A stretch of 43,705 nt of DNA. It comes from a virus. Shown in pieces: positions 9,246 to 17,189 of this stretch. Under the pieces are notes generated by a model, which worked only from the letters and a program-made list of their open reading frames with translations, was not told where the DNA came from and did not search any database. The stretch is taken from IMG/VR virus record IMGVR_UViG_3300039159_000815, positions 1 to 43,705 of that record. One strand, given 5' to 3'. The stretch's first letter is position 1, and every line of letters starts with the position of its first letter. The position numbers and the translations under genes were made by a program.

Positions 9246-11668
9246 CACATGCCTCTCCTGCCCAACGACACGGCGCGGGCAATGTCGGCCGCGACCTGCG
9301 TGCGCGATTGCCGGAAGCTTTCGGCGTCACGCGACATGATGGTGACATTTACCGATGGTGGGGTGCTGGTTTGCCCGTAGCCCGCCGCTTCCCGACGGGA
9401 CAGCACCCGCTCGCCCCGTTGCAGAATGGCAGGAACTTCGTCAGGTTTAATCCCGGCCCAACCGCCCGCATGCATCCGTGGGGCATTGGCGAATGCCATG
9501 GCGGGCACCATGCGGCCGGGGCCCGGCGATCCGACCACACCACCGGCATGCAGGATGTCCGCGAACAGACCACCCGCACCGCTCAGCGCACCAGAAAGCG
9601 CGTTGGCAATCGGCCCGAGGATGAAGCGCCGCGCCGCCAGTTTGGCGAGATCGGCGATCATCGAAGTGACCAGGTCGCGGAAATCCAGCTTCCCGGTTTT
9701 CACGAACTCACCCACCGCGTTTTCAGCCGATGTGAACGCCGCGACCAGCGCGTTGCCGATATCACCGCCGATGTCGCGTGCCTTGGCAGCATAGTCGGCG
9801 AGGGTCGCAACTGCCGCTTCCCATCCGGTCTTGGCAACCTCGGCCCCGGTGGCTGCTGCTGCCCCAGCGCCACCGGCGGCCCGCCCAGCCTCTGTCACAG
9901 ACTCGTCCAGCCGGTCGGCGGCACCCGTGGCCCCATCCAGTGCGGCTTCGCCCTCTGCGCCTGCGCCCGCAACAGCGTCTTTCAGCGCTTGCCAGCTTTG
10001 CATTGGCCTTGCGGCTGCATCGGCCAGCATGCCCGAGGCCTCGCGATACGCCTCGGCCCGGAATGTTGCGTCCTCGGCCATCCCTGCCAGGCCAAGGTCG
10101 GGCGTGCTGACATAGGTCTGCGCCATCGCCGCCGAGAAGGCTTCTGCAGCAGCAGTCCCAGCGGCGGCGGCCGATCCGGCGAAAGGGTTGTCGATCCGGC
10201 CCAGTGCGACTGGATCCAGCGTGCCGATCTTGACGCCGCCTTCGCCGACGGCCCAATCAGGCAGCAGGTCCAGCGCGCCATTCAAAGCGTTGATGAAATT
10301 GTTGATCCGGGTCACGACGCCGTTCAGCATTGCCTCGACGCCGCTGATCAGACCGTTTGCGGCCTGAAACGCGAAATCCCCAATCGCACCTGGCAGTTGG
10401 CCCCAGATGGCTTTCACCGCATCATAGGCACCCTTGAAGATGCCCGCCGCCGAATTGCCAAAGCTCGTCACCGCTTCAACAGAGGACTGCATCGCTCGAT
10501 AGACGGTCGCTTGTAGCCCCGCCCAGCTGGCCTCAATCTTTGACCAAGCCGAATCCGCACCCAGACCAATTCGGTCCCAGACCTCAAGGGCCAGATCCTT
10601 CAGCAGGCCAATCGCTGCGCCAAACCCACCAGCGCCCGCGACCAGACGCGTGAACTGAAACACCAACTCGCCAGCGCCGACGATCAGCGCGCCAATGCCG
10701 GTACGGATCAGCGCCCCGCGCAGGAACACAAGACCAGTGGCAAGCCCGCGCACGGATAGCGCGGCAGCCGCGAGCCCAGCCACCCAGCGCCCCGCCATCA
10801 GCGCAGCAAAGGTTGCGGCATAGGTCGTCAGGCGACCGATGTTGTCGAAAAGGGCTGTGATCGCAATACCAATCGGGCCGGTGCTGCGCGCCATGTCCGC
10901 CAGTGCATTGGCTACAGCTTCCAGCGCGGGGGCGGCGGCGACCGTCAGGCGGTTGGTCAGACCGATCCAAATCAGGCTGAGCCGTGCGATTGCATCACCG
11001 GTGCGTTCGATCTGGGATGCATCGCTGGCGCTGACCGCCACACCGAAATCGCGCACGTCCTGTGCCGCTTCCCGCAGCGTGGCAGAATCGATCCGCAGGA
11101 AGGCCAGTGCTGCCTTGTCGCCAAAGAGGTCCGACGCCACTGCCGCCCGCTCGGCCTCAGGGACAAACTGATTCAGTGCTTCCTGAATAGCGATGATGCG
11201 CTGGTCGAGTGGCATCGCCTGCAATTGTGCCGCCGTGAGGTTCAAGCGTTGCAGTGCCCCGATAGCGGTTCCTGATCCGGTCGCTGCTTCCGACAGCCGG
11301 GTGGTCAGCTTTTTGGTGGCCTGTTCGATCTCGCCCATCGACACGCCCGCCAGTTCACCGGCCCAAGTCAGCGTTTGCACACTCTCGACCGTGGTCCGCA
11401 TCGATTGCGCCAATTTGGCCTGCGCATCGACGTTCGAGAGGCCCGAGCGGATCATCGCGACACCAGCCGCAGCAGCAGCGACGGTCACAGCCGCCAATGC
11501 AATTCCAGCTTTGTGGGCAAAACTCCCAAGACGGGCATTGGCCAGTTCCATCTCTGACGACAAATGACCAAAGCCGCGCGCCCCGGCGTCGCCGATCCCT
11601 TCCAACTCGGCACGCACTTGGCGACCGCCTTCGGCCACTAGGCGGACGGATACCCGTTTTTCAGCCAT
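9245..11668 (-). CDS. Phage tail tape measure protein (lambda-type C-terminus)
   Basis: An 807-aa protein that sets tail length. It has an Ala-rich helical N-terminus (RAELEGIGDAGARGFGHL, then a hydrophobic patch near residues 50-70) and membrane-like Gly/Ala-rich segments around 260-340. The C-terminal part (about 640-740: NALVAAFTSAENAVGEFVKTG, then LAKLAARRFILGPIANALSGAL) is the lambda-family tape-measure domain. The end (MHAGGWAG, DEVPAILQRGERVLSRREA) is also typical. It follows the tail-assembly chaperone frames, as in lambda and GTA, and would be the substrate they coat. At about 1.5 angstroms per residue this predicts a tail of roughly 110-120 nm. Confidence 0.9.
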   Translation of the reverse strand: MAEKRVSVRLVAEGGRQVRAELEGIGDAGARGFGHLSSEMELANARLGSFAHKAGIALAAVTVAAAAAGVAMIRSGLSNVDAQAKLAQSMRTTVESVQTLTWAGELAGVSMGEIEQATKKLTTRLSEAATGSGTAIGALQRLNLTAAQLQAMPLDQRIIAIQEALNQFVPEAERAAVASDLFGDKAALAFLRIDSATLREAAQDVRDFGVAVSASDASQIERTGDAIARLSLIWIGLTNRLTVAAAPALEAVANALADMARSTGPIGIAITALFDNIGRLTTYAATFAALMAGRWVAGLAAAALSVRGLATGLVFLRGALIRTGIGALIVGAGELVFQFTRLVAGAGGFGAAIGLLKDLALEVWDRIGLGADSAWSKIEASWAGLQATVYRAMQSSVEAVTSFGNSAAGIFKGAYDAVKAIWGQLPGAIGDFAFQAANGLISGVEAMLNGVVTRINNFINALNGALDLLPDWAVGEGGVKIGTLDPVALGRIDNPFAGSAAAAGTAAAEAFSAAMAQTYVSTPDLGLAGMAEDATFRAEAYREASGMLADAAARPMQSWQALKDAVAGAGAEGEAALDGATGAADRLDESVTEAGRAAGGAGAAAATGAEVAKTGWEAAVATLADYAAKARDIGGDIGNALVAAFTSAENAVGEFVKTGKLDFRDLVTSMIADLAKLAARRFILGPIANALSGALSGAGGLFADILHAGGVVGSPGPGRMVPAMAFANAPRMHAGGWAGIKPDEVPAILQRGERVLSRREAAGYGQTSTPPSVNVTIMSRDAESFRQSRTQVAADIARAVSLGRRGM

Positions 11669-12050
11669 GGTTCTCTCCGATTTGCTCGTTCAGTTTGCGC
11701 ACCATCACCGCCTCGATTTCGGGCAGCAATTCGGCGGCGATCAGGGTGTCGATGCCCAGCGCCCGGGCGAGGGAGAGGGCTGCACCCATGTCCCAGCCCA
11801 AAACAGCGCCGGGGATCACCCGCAGTTGACCACCGAGGCGGCCGACCAGATCCCAGATCTGCCAGCCCTCTGGCGTCTGCGGCCTGTTCAACCTTGTGGG
11901 GCAATCCGGGCACGGCCCCGCGCAGGCGGCGCAATACCGGTCGCCCCCGCCGAAGGACCACTCGGCGAGGGCGCGGAGACGTTTTTTTCGGCGTCCAAGA
12001 TCAGACCCTTTGCGACGTATTGGGTTTGGAAGGCCTCGAAGACCGGCCAA
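11661..12050 (-). CDS. Second tail-assembly chaperone frame (gpT-like, reached by -1 frameshift)
   Basis: An open frame, -1 relative to the upstream chaperone gene. It contains a Cys cluster (CAACAGPCPDC) and a helical C-terminus (EGWQIWDLVGRLGGQLRV to VMVRKLNEQIGENHG). It has no convincing start of its own, because its 5' part lies inside the upstream gene. A slippery A AAA AAC at 11981-11987 connects the two frames. A -1 shift there would give a fusion of about 221 aa: 115 codons from the first frame plus 106 from this one. The useful coding portion is therefore about 11661-11984. This matches the lambda G/GT pattern, in which the minor fusion recruits the tape measure. Confidence 0.75.
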   Translation of the reverse strand: MAGLRGLPNPIRRKGSDLGRRKKRLRALAEWSFGGGDRYCAACAGPCPDCPTRLNRPQTPEGWQIWDLVGRLGGQLRVIPGAVLGWDMGAALSLARALGIDTLIAAELLPEIEAVMVRKLNEQIGENHG

Positions 12051-12325
12051 ATTTCCAGCAGGGCGTCGATGCCTTCTGGTGAAACCGGGACGATATTGCC
12101 CGTGTCATCGCCGACACCTTCCCAATCCAAGACAGCCCGGCGCGCAACGGCCTTAGCCATGGCGAGGGCAAGTTCCTCTTGGGTTGCGCCCTCGGGCATA
12201 GCTTCGATGGCTGGGTCGGCTCGGGCCGAAACCATCAGTGCTGTGGTCAGCGGGGCAACGAGCAGCCGCAGGCCGGGGGCCAATTCCAGCCATTCAGGGC
12301 TGGCAGTCAGGTTCAGTCGGATCAT
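11888..12325 (-). CDS. Tail-assembly chaperone, major frame (gpG / GTA gp10-like)
   Basis: A 145-aa protein beginning MIRLNLTASPEWLELAPGLR, starting 2 bp after the tail-tube stop. Acidic helical sequence (LALAMAKAVARRAVLDWEGV, DALLEIWPVFEAFQTQYVAKG) fits the chaperone that coats the tape measure during tail assembly. After residue about 113 (DAEKN) the frame becomes Pro/Ser/Ala-rich and low in character, as expected past a frameshift site. The position between tail tube and tape measure supports the assignment; assignment to GTA-gp10 rather than another chaperone family is tentative. Confidence 0.75.
   Translation of the reverse strand: MIRLNLTASPEWLELAPGLRLLVAPLTTALMVSARADPAIEAMPEGATQEELALAMAKAVARRAVLDWEGVGDDTGNIVPVSPEGIDALLEIWPVFEAFQTQYVAKGLILDAEKNVSAPSPSGPSAGATGIAPPARGRARIAPQG
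11981..11987 (-). promoter_or_regulatory. Probable programmed -1 ribosomal frameshift site A AAA AAC
   Basis: On the minus strand the zero-frame codons GAA AAA AAC contain the canonical heptamer A AAA AAC, part of a run of seven A in otherwise GC-rich DNA. Both tRNAs could re-pair in the -1 frame, which continues as AAA CGT CTC into the downstream chaperone frame. Position between tail tube and tape measure is where G/GT-type frameshifts occur. I did not find a clear stimulatory hairpin by eye. Confidence 0.75.
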
Positions 12326-12327
12326 GT

Positions 12328-13266
12328 TCAGTAACTCACAATGCTGTTGATTAGGACGGCGGTACACATGCGGGCGGGGCTGGTGGCCTTTGCCGCCTGC
12401 CAGTCAAAGCTGGCCTGCACGCCTTGCGGCCCGGCAATCTCAATCCTTGGGCGGGGCAGATAAACGGCGTGCGCGGTGAATGTGAAGCTGGCGTTGGCCC
12501 CGAGGCTGTAGTTGAATTCCAACTCACAGGGGGTGCCGTCGATGGCTTGGGTCACCAGCGTCGTGTCAGAAAACCGGACCTCAATCCGTCCGGTCAGCGC
12601 CGCCATGGTCGGGTCGGCTCCGTCGATGCGGCCGTCACCACGGATCGTCTCGATCCGGTCGAGGTTGTTGGAATAGGTGATCTCGGCCGAAACGACATTG
12701 CCCAGCGCCGTGCCGTTGCGTTTGACCGTGCCGTTGAAATGGCCGAATCGCTGCAAGCCCAGCGCGGTCGGCGTGCCTGCGGCGGAAACCGCAGCGATGG
12801 CTTCACCTTGGGCGACGAGGCGCGCGGTGGCAGTCAGCAGGCCAGAGCGCTGCATTTGCCAAGACAGCTGATCCAGCACGCAGCCCGAATACATGGCAAA
12901 TCGCGGCACCTCGGGCATGGCCGTCTCAATTGATAGGCTGGGCAGGGTCCAGTTTCCGGACTGGAAAGTGTGCGTCTTGGGTGTGGTTCCGCTGGTGGTG
13001 GGCTGACCGAATGCCGCCTTCAGCCAATAACCGAACGCCTCGACATCGATGGGGATCACCACTTCGCCGTCGGCGGTTACCGCATCCTTGATCGGAGCCA
13101 AGGGATCGCGGCCATATCCCAGCAGTTCGGACTCCAGCAGCGGCTGTTCTGACCCCAGCGTCGTCCGGGCGAAGGGCATCAATCGGAACCCACTCACCGG
13201 CGGGGTGCCGTAAACCGTCTCATACGCAAGCGCCATCTGCGCCCGCGCGCCTTGCGCACGTGCCAT
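12328..13266 (-). CDS. Major tail tube protein
   Basis: A 312-aa protein. The N-terminus (ARAQMALAYETVYGTPP, FRLMPFARTTLGSEQPLLES) and the pattern DGEVVIPIDVEAFGYWLKAAFG are typical of the Phage_tube_2 type tail tube family of alphaproteobacterial siphophages. It would polymerise into the tail tube around the tape measure. GGAG precedes the ATG. The gene lies between the tail terminator and the chaperone pair, the standard order. The C-terminal segment is Ala/Ile-rich, with no sign of truncation. Confidence 0.85.
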   Translation of the reverse strand: MARAQGARAQMALAYETVYGTPPVSGFRLMPFARTTLGSEQPLLESELLGYGRDPLAPIKDAVTADGEVVIPIDVEAFGYWLKAAFGQPTTSGTTPKTHTFQSGNWTLPSLSIETAMPEVPRFAMYSGCVLDQLSWQMQRSGLLTATARLVAQGEAIAAVSAAGTPTALGLQRFGHFNGTVKRNGTALGNVVSAEITYSNNLDRIETIRGDGRIDGADPTMAALTGRIEVRFSDTTLVTQAIDGTPCELEFNYSLGANASFTFTAHAVYLPRPRIEIAGPQGVQASFDWQAAKATSPARMCTAVLINSIVSY

Positions 13267-13290
13267 GGGGGTCTCCTTTATGTGGGGATG

Positions 13291-13713
13291 TCAGGCCAGG
13301 GGGCCGGTGGTGGTGTAGTGGAGCACGACGGTGATCACGGCCGCCTTCAGGGCCGCAGCGCCCTCGATAGGTAAATCGACCGAGGCAGGGGCTTCCGGTT
13401 CGACCCAATCGCAGAGGCCGCCCAGTGTGTGGTCCGCTTCCAGCGCTGTACCGATGGCAGCGATCAGGGTGTCGAAGGTGCTGGCCCGGCCATTCGGGGC
13501 CTGGACGACAACCTCCAACTCAGCCCGGTGCTGGTAGTGATAGCGCAGCGGCGATAGCGTCACATCTGGTTCGCCGGGCTGGCCGTCGCGTATGATGATC
13601 AGCCCGGCCGCTGGGGGCCGTTCGGGCATAACCCCGTCACGCAGAACTAGGGCGGCAAGTGGCTGCAGCTGCGCATGCAACGCGGTGAGGATCGTTTCGC
13701 GAGAGGTGGGCAT
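13291..13713 (-). CDS. Tail terminator / minor tail protein U-like
   Basis: A 140-aa protein, MPTSRETILTALHAQLQPL. Sequence such as GLIIIRDGQPGEPDVTLSP, RAELEVVVQAPNGRASTFDTLIAAIGTAL and a strand-rich C-terminus resemble the phage proteins often misnamed acyl-CoA transferase, which take the position of the tail terminator. It would cap the tube and join it to the head. It is the first tail gene after the inserted membrane-protein locus, which now separates it from the head-completion genes. The assignment rests on position, size and general likeness. Confidence 0.65.
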   Translation of the reverse strand: MPTSRETILTALHAQLQPLAALVLRDGVMPERPPAAGLIIIRDGQPGEPDVTLSPLRYHYQHRAELEVVVQAPNGRASTFDTLIAAIGTALEADHTLGGLCDWVEPEAPASVDLPIEGAAALKAAVITVVLHYTTTGPLA

Positions 13714-14021
13714 TTATCGTTCCGAAGTTGGATGCTTAGCCAAAATCTGCTTTGAGCCCAATTTGACGAATGCAACGGTGTGCAAAATGGCCGGCGGCTG
13801 TGTTTCGACGCTATAAGATGAAGGATGAGGACCACGATACGGGAATTGAACGCAGACCAGCATGGCTCGCACGCGTGCTCTGCAAATGTTAGTCTTGCAG
13901 TGCACTCTCCAAACGGACACAAACCTTACTCGTTTAGCGATTTTGGGTGGAACTAGCTTTGAGTTTTCTTTCGGTCACGTCCGTTCCAAAGCTCCGATGG
14001 AGTTCGCCAACGGCTTTCACA
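13714..14021. other. Gene-free leader of the inserted membrane-protein locus
   Basis: About 300 bp with a visibly higher AT content than the flanking phage genes. Short open frames on both strands show no recognisable protein. A TTGACG at 13763-13768 could be a plus-strand -35 box, but no good -10 box follows at normal spacing. This stretch probably carries the promoter of the plus-strand gene downstream; I cannot place it firmly. Confidence 0.4.
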
Positions 14022-14615
14022 ATGAAACCGCCATTGGCGTCAGTCGCGTTTCTCGCCATTGGCCTGGTGATATTCGGCATTGGAGAAGCATTGCTGGTAA
14101 CAGCAGGCGTTGGCGTGAGCCCCTGGACCGTGTTCGCGCAAGGCGTGACCAATATCACAGGTTGGAGCCTGGGATTTGCGAGCTTCATCATCAGCGCATG
14201 CGTCTTGCTCTTGTGGATTCCACTCAAGCAAACGCCCGGGATGGGAACGATCCTCAACGCGATCATAATAGCGTTGGTCCTGGAATACTTGCTGCCCTAT
14301 TTGCCAGCATTTGAGTCGTATGTTGCGAATGCCGTGCTGGCACTGGTGGGTGTGTTGGTGACCGGGTTCGGCGGGGCGATTTACCTGATTGCAAACTTAG
14401 GCCCGGGGCCCCGAGATGGTCTCATGACCGGGCTTCAGGCTGTCACACGTCAACCCATCGCGCTCGTGCGCATGTTTCTTGAGTTGACAGTCGTCGTGAT
14501 CGGTTGGGCCTTGGGCGGCACGCTTGGCTTGGGAACGGTTTTCTTTGCCTTGGGGATCGGACCAGCCGTGGCAATTGGGATGCAGATTCTACAACTTCGC
14601 AGCACCGCGCATTAA
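14022..14615 (+). CDS. YczE/YitT-like integral membrane protein (likely moron)
   Basis: A 197-aa protein from MKPPLASVAFLAIGL; a GTG at 13947 would add 25 residues. It has about five hydrophobic helices, and GEALLVTAGVGVSPWTVFAQG, LIANLGPGPRDGLMTGLQ and ALGIGPAVAIGMQIL are hallmarks of the YczE/YyaS/YitT membrane family. The family's transport role is not well defined. It is the only plus-strand gene inside a 22-kb minus-strand late operon, sits between head-completion and tail genes, and has its own upstream spacer. This is the usual pattern of a lysogenic-conversion (moron) gene expressed from the prophage. No strong ribosome binding site is visible. Confidence 0.75.
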   Translation: MKPPLASVAFLAIGLVIFGIGEALLVTAGVGVSPWTVFAQGVTNITGWSLGFASFIISACVLLLWIPLKQTPGMGTILNAIIIALVLEYLLPYLPAFESYVANAVLALVGVLVTGFGGAIYLIANLGPGPRDGLMTGLQAVTRQPIALVRMFLELTVVVIGWALGGTLGLGTVFFALGIGPAVAIGMQILQLRSTAH

Positions 14616-14843
14616 CATCTGCCGGAAAGGCGAGAACATGTTGCCGGCTATCGCAGATCAATGTCGCGTTGGAGTCCAGAGTAACCGCAATTCAGTCGGC
14701 ATGGGACGGAATGTTCAGGAGATTGCCCGCCTGGTCACGAAGATAAAAGCGGCGAACGCGCCACGGCTTATCAGTGAGATCGTAGATCTATGTCGTGACC
14801 GAGTGCCTATCAGCAGACGGCGGCAAAGCCCGCAAAGCCGACA
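14616..14843. other. Gene-free spacer after the membrane-protein gene
   Basis: About 230 bp between the plus-strand membrane-protein gene and the converging DUF6441 gene. A plus-strand open frame beginning MLPAIADQC crosses it but runs antisense into DUF6441 and looks like no known protein. No T-tracted terminator hairpin is evident. Confidence 0.4.
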
Positions 14844-15476
14844 TCAGCCCAACCCTCCCTCCACCCAGTTCGCCACGATAAGCCCCGGCACCGCTTCATG
14901 CGCCCGCTCTGCGTCCCGCGCCAGATCGAGCCGCTTCGGCAGCTTCACCTGCGGCAGCAGCAGGAAGATCGGCGCGGTCACAACGCCTCGGCCGGTTTTC
15001 GACTTGGAAACAACCGCGCGGCCCTTGGTGTTGAGCCGCCCCTCGGCCACCAGCAGGCTCGGCCCTCTCCGACGATAGATGAACCGCAGGCGCAGCCCGG
15101 TGCGGCGTTCCCATTCGCCGGGGGTGATCCGGCCGCCGCGCGTTGATTTGCCCGCAGCTGGCGTGGGGATCGCCAGCCAGAACCCATTCTTCGCGCGGAT
15201 CAGCGGGCCGGTGTCATGTGCGCCGATGATGACCGGGGCGTTCGACCAGACCAGCGCAGCAGCGTTCAGACTTTCGCCGGACTTCGGAAAGTTGGCGGAT
15301 CGGATCGAGTTGGCGAGGCGGGTGCCCAGCCCTGCGCCGGTGATCTGCGTCCGCCAGGCGGATTTCAGGCCCGTTCCGGCCTCGCGCATGGCGGCGGTGA
15401 CAGCGCGTTCCCCCGCTGCAACCTCGGCCGCCATCAGGGCGACGATGTCAGGATCGATGGCAAGTTTCAGTTTCAC
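14844..15476 (-). CDS. DUF6441 head-tail completion protein
   Basis: A 210-aa protein, MKLKLAIDPDIVALMAAEVA. Helical N-terminus (RAVTAAMREAGTGLKSAWRTQI), then RLANSIRS, FWLAIPTPAAGKSTRGGRITPGEW and RRGPSLLVAEGRLNTKGRA, as in DUF6441 proteins found beside phage head-tail genes. It occupies the position of HK97 gp10-like connector/tail-completion proteins. The start is GTG, overlapping the stop of the upstream gene as GTGA. It is the last gene of the head block before the inserted membrane-protein locus. Confidence 0.8.
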   Translation of the reverse strand: MKLKLAIDPDIVALMAAEVAAGERAVTAAMREAGTGLKSAWRTQITGAGLGTRLANSIRSANFPKSGESLNAAALVWSNAPVIIGAHDTGPLIRAKNGFWLAIPTPAAGKSTRGGRITPGEWERRTGLRLRFIYRRRGPSLLVAEGRLNTKGRAVVSKSKTGRGVVTAPIFLLLPQVKLPKRLDLARDAERAHEAVPGLIVANWVEGGLG

Positions 15477-15784
15477 GCGGGCCTCAAATCAACGGTCCAG
15501 ACCAGCCGTTCGCGATCACGGACAGGCTCGCCGTGGATGAGGAAAGCCTCACCATCAATCTCGATCCTGTCGCCGGGGCGCGGGTTCGGCACCTCGGCGA
15601 CCAGCAGATCGACGCGGGTCGTTTCCGACCAGAGCCGGGCATCGCCGAATTCGGTGACGTCATCGGCGCGTCGGGCAATGAGGCGCACCAGAACCGGTGC
15701 GCCGCCGTCGGCGATATAGACGGCATCGCGCCCGATGTTGCCATCGGCGAAGAGCGCGCCGACAGCGGCGGCGAAGGCGGACAT
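15473..15784 (-). CDS. Head-tail joining / attachment protein
   Basis: A 103-aa protein starting MSAFAAAVGALFADGNIG. The ATG shares its A with the capsid stop (TGATG), so I prefer it to the longer frame that would invade the capsid gene. The C-terminal half is beta-rich (RVDLLVAEVPNPRPGDRIEIDGEAFLIHGEP), the pattern of lambda FII-type Phage_attach proteins. It would plug the connector and provide the tail attachment surface. Position directly after the major capsid gene matches lambda-like head clusters. Confidence 0.75.
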   Translation of the reverse strand: MSAFAAAVGALFADGNIGRDAVYIADGGAPVLVRLIARRADDVTEFGDARLWSETTRVDLLVAEVPNPRPGDRIEIDGEAFLIHGEPVRDRERLVWTVDLRPA

Positions 15785-16797
15785 CACGTCCGCCGCGCCG
15801 AACGCAGCACCTGCGGGCGGGTGCAGATCGGCAGGGGATTGCTTTCGATCTCCAACCGCACCCATTCGTCGCGATCCCGGTCGGGGATCATCCGGGCGTA
15901 GAGCGGCTGGCCCAGCGTGTTGACCGTCTCGAACGTGTCGGCGGGGGCGTGGTAGATTTCGAACAGCCCCTCGACAGCTTCCGGGTAGAACACTGCCTTG
16001 TCGGTGGCGACGCCAAAGCCCGCTCCGCCCCGGTAGCGGCGGAAGGTGATGCCGCCGAAGCTGACCTCATCGGCGATGCGGGACCGCAGATCGGCGGCGG
16101 CGGCGGTGTTGAGGTAGGTCTCGCGCACCTCCTTGTGCGCCACCAGATCGGCGAAGAAGGCTGAGCCGCATTCGGCACGCAGCGCAATCGCCCCGGTGGC
16201 AAGGCCGCCCATCACATCCTCGACGCTCTCGATCAGCGCCTGGCAGCGTTTGCGCAGGGCACCCGAGGCTGGGGTGGCATTGTCGAGATCGAAGTCCACC
16301 TCTGTGGCCGGGGTGATGCCGAATTCGGTGAAGTAGTTCACCACGGTGGCGCCGTCGCGCGGATCTTTCACCAGCCCCTGGATACCGTTGAACAGGTGGT
16401 ATTCGAAGGTGGTCTCAGCATCGTTGCGCAAGCGGCCCAGCTTGCGAGCGACTTCGGCCTGCACCTGCTGGGTGGCGGAGTCGGTGCCGAAATCACGGAC
16501 CTGCTGGATTTCCGAGGCCCAGATCACGTCCTGTTTCTTGAACTGGCGGCAGACGAAGGCCCGCACATCGCGGCGTTCGGGGGTCTGCTGGTCATAGGCC
16601 GAGCCGCGCTCAGAGAACGGGATCAACGACAGCGTGCCGTCGCGGCTCTCGATGACGACGGTGCGCGAGCGCACGCCGCGCGGCCCGAACAAGCCCGAAC
16701 CCGACAGGGTTGCTGGCTTGAAGGGGATGTTTTCGAGCGCACGGGTGAGTTCGATGATCGAGAAGGCATCGCCTTCGAAGATGTCCATGGTGGCCAT
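15784..16797 (-). CDS. Major capsid protein (lambda gpE family)
   Basis: A 337-aa protein with the Phage_capsid_E signature: N-terminal MDIFEGDAFSIIELTRALE, LSLIPFSERGSAYDQQ, RRDVRAFVCRQFKKQDVI and C-terminal GLFEIYHAPADTFETVN. The length equals that of lambda gpE homologues. It should adopt the HK97 fold and form the icosahedral shell. AGGAGG lies 8 bp before the ATG. The upstream neighbour is a gpD-like decoration protein, as in lambda. Confidence 0.92.
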   Translation of the reverse strand: MATMDIFEGDAFSIIELTRALENIPFKPATLSGSGLFGPRGVRSRTVVIESRDGTLSLIPFSERGSAYDQQTPERRDVRAFVCRQFKKQDVIWASEIQQVRDFGTDSATQQVQAEVARKLGRLRNDAETTFEYHLFNGIQGLVKDPRDGATVVNYFTEFGITPATEVDFDLDNATPASGALRKRCQALIESVEDVMGGLATGAIALRAECGSAFFADLVAHKEVRETYLNTAAAADLRSRIADEVSFGGITFRRYRGGAGFGVATDKAVFYPEAVEGLFEIYHAPADTFETVNTLGQPLYARMIPDRDRDEWVRLEIESNPLPICTRPQVLRSARRT

Positions 16798-16819
16798 GGG
16801 GTGCCTCCTGAGTTTGGGG

Positions 16820-17185
16820 TTATCGGACGAGGATGCCGAGCGTCAGCAGGGCAGCGTGGGCAGCGGCGATCTGCGGCGCGGTGGGCGTGCCGGGGGTGGT
16901 GATTTCAGACTGGTTGACGATGGCGGGGCCGCGGATCAGCACCACGGCGTTGGTGTCGCCACCGCTGGCATCTACGCTGTCCCAGAGGATGGCCGCCGCC
17001 GTCTGGGTGCCGTTCGAGGCGGCAGGATCATGGGCGGCGTATTTGCCCGACGCGGTGATCTTGCCCAGAATGGTGCCGGGTTGGAGATTGCCCGAGGCCA
17101 GAACGACCGTGCTGCGGCAATAGTCGCGAAGCGCTTCCCAGACGAGGAAGCCGCCCGCGTGGCGGGTTTCAGTAAGCGTGGGCAT
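16820..17185 (-). CDS. Head decoration protein (lambda gpD-like)
   Basis: A 121-aa protein of the HDPD/gpD family: HAGGFLVWEALRDYCRSTVVLA, LQPGTILGKITASGKY, AAAILWDSVDA and a final HAALLTLGILVR. Proteins of this family bind as trimers to expanded capsids and stabilise them. AAAGGAT precedes the ATG. It lies between the protease/scaffold and capsid genes, conserving the lambda C/Nu3-D-E order. Confidence 0.9.
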   Translation of the reverse strand: MPTLTETRHAGGFLVWEALRDYCRSTVVLASGNLQPGTILGKITASGKYAAHDPAASNGTQTAAAILWDSVDASGGDTNAVVLIRGPAIVNQSEITTPGTPTAPQIAAAHAALLTLGILVR

Positions 17186-17189
17186 GGGT

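Noticed and set aside
13647-13922. Minus-strand small frames upstream of the tail terminator
   Set aside because: They overlap the tail terminator start in another frame, and their Cys/His/Arg-rich sequence looks random.
14524-15078. Plus-strand 184-codon frame running from the membrane-protein gene into DUF6441
   Set aside because: It overlaps a real gene at each end in another frame or strand; the middle piece (MLPAIADQC onward) has no recognisable family.
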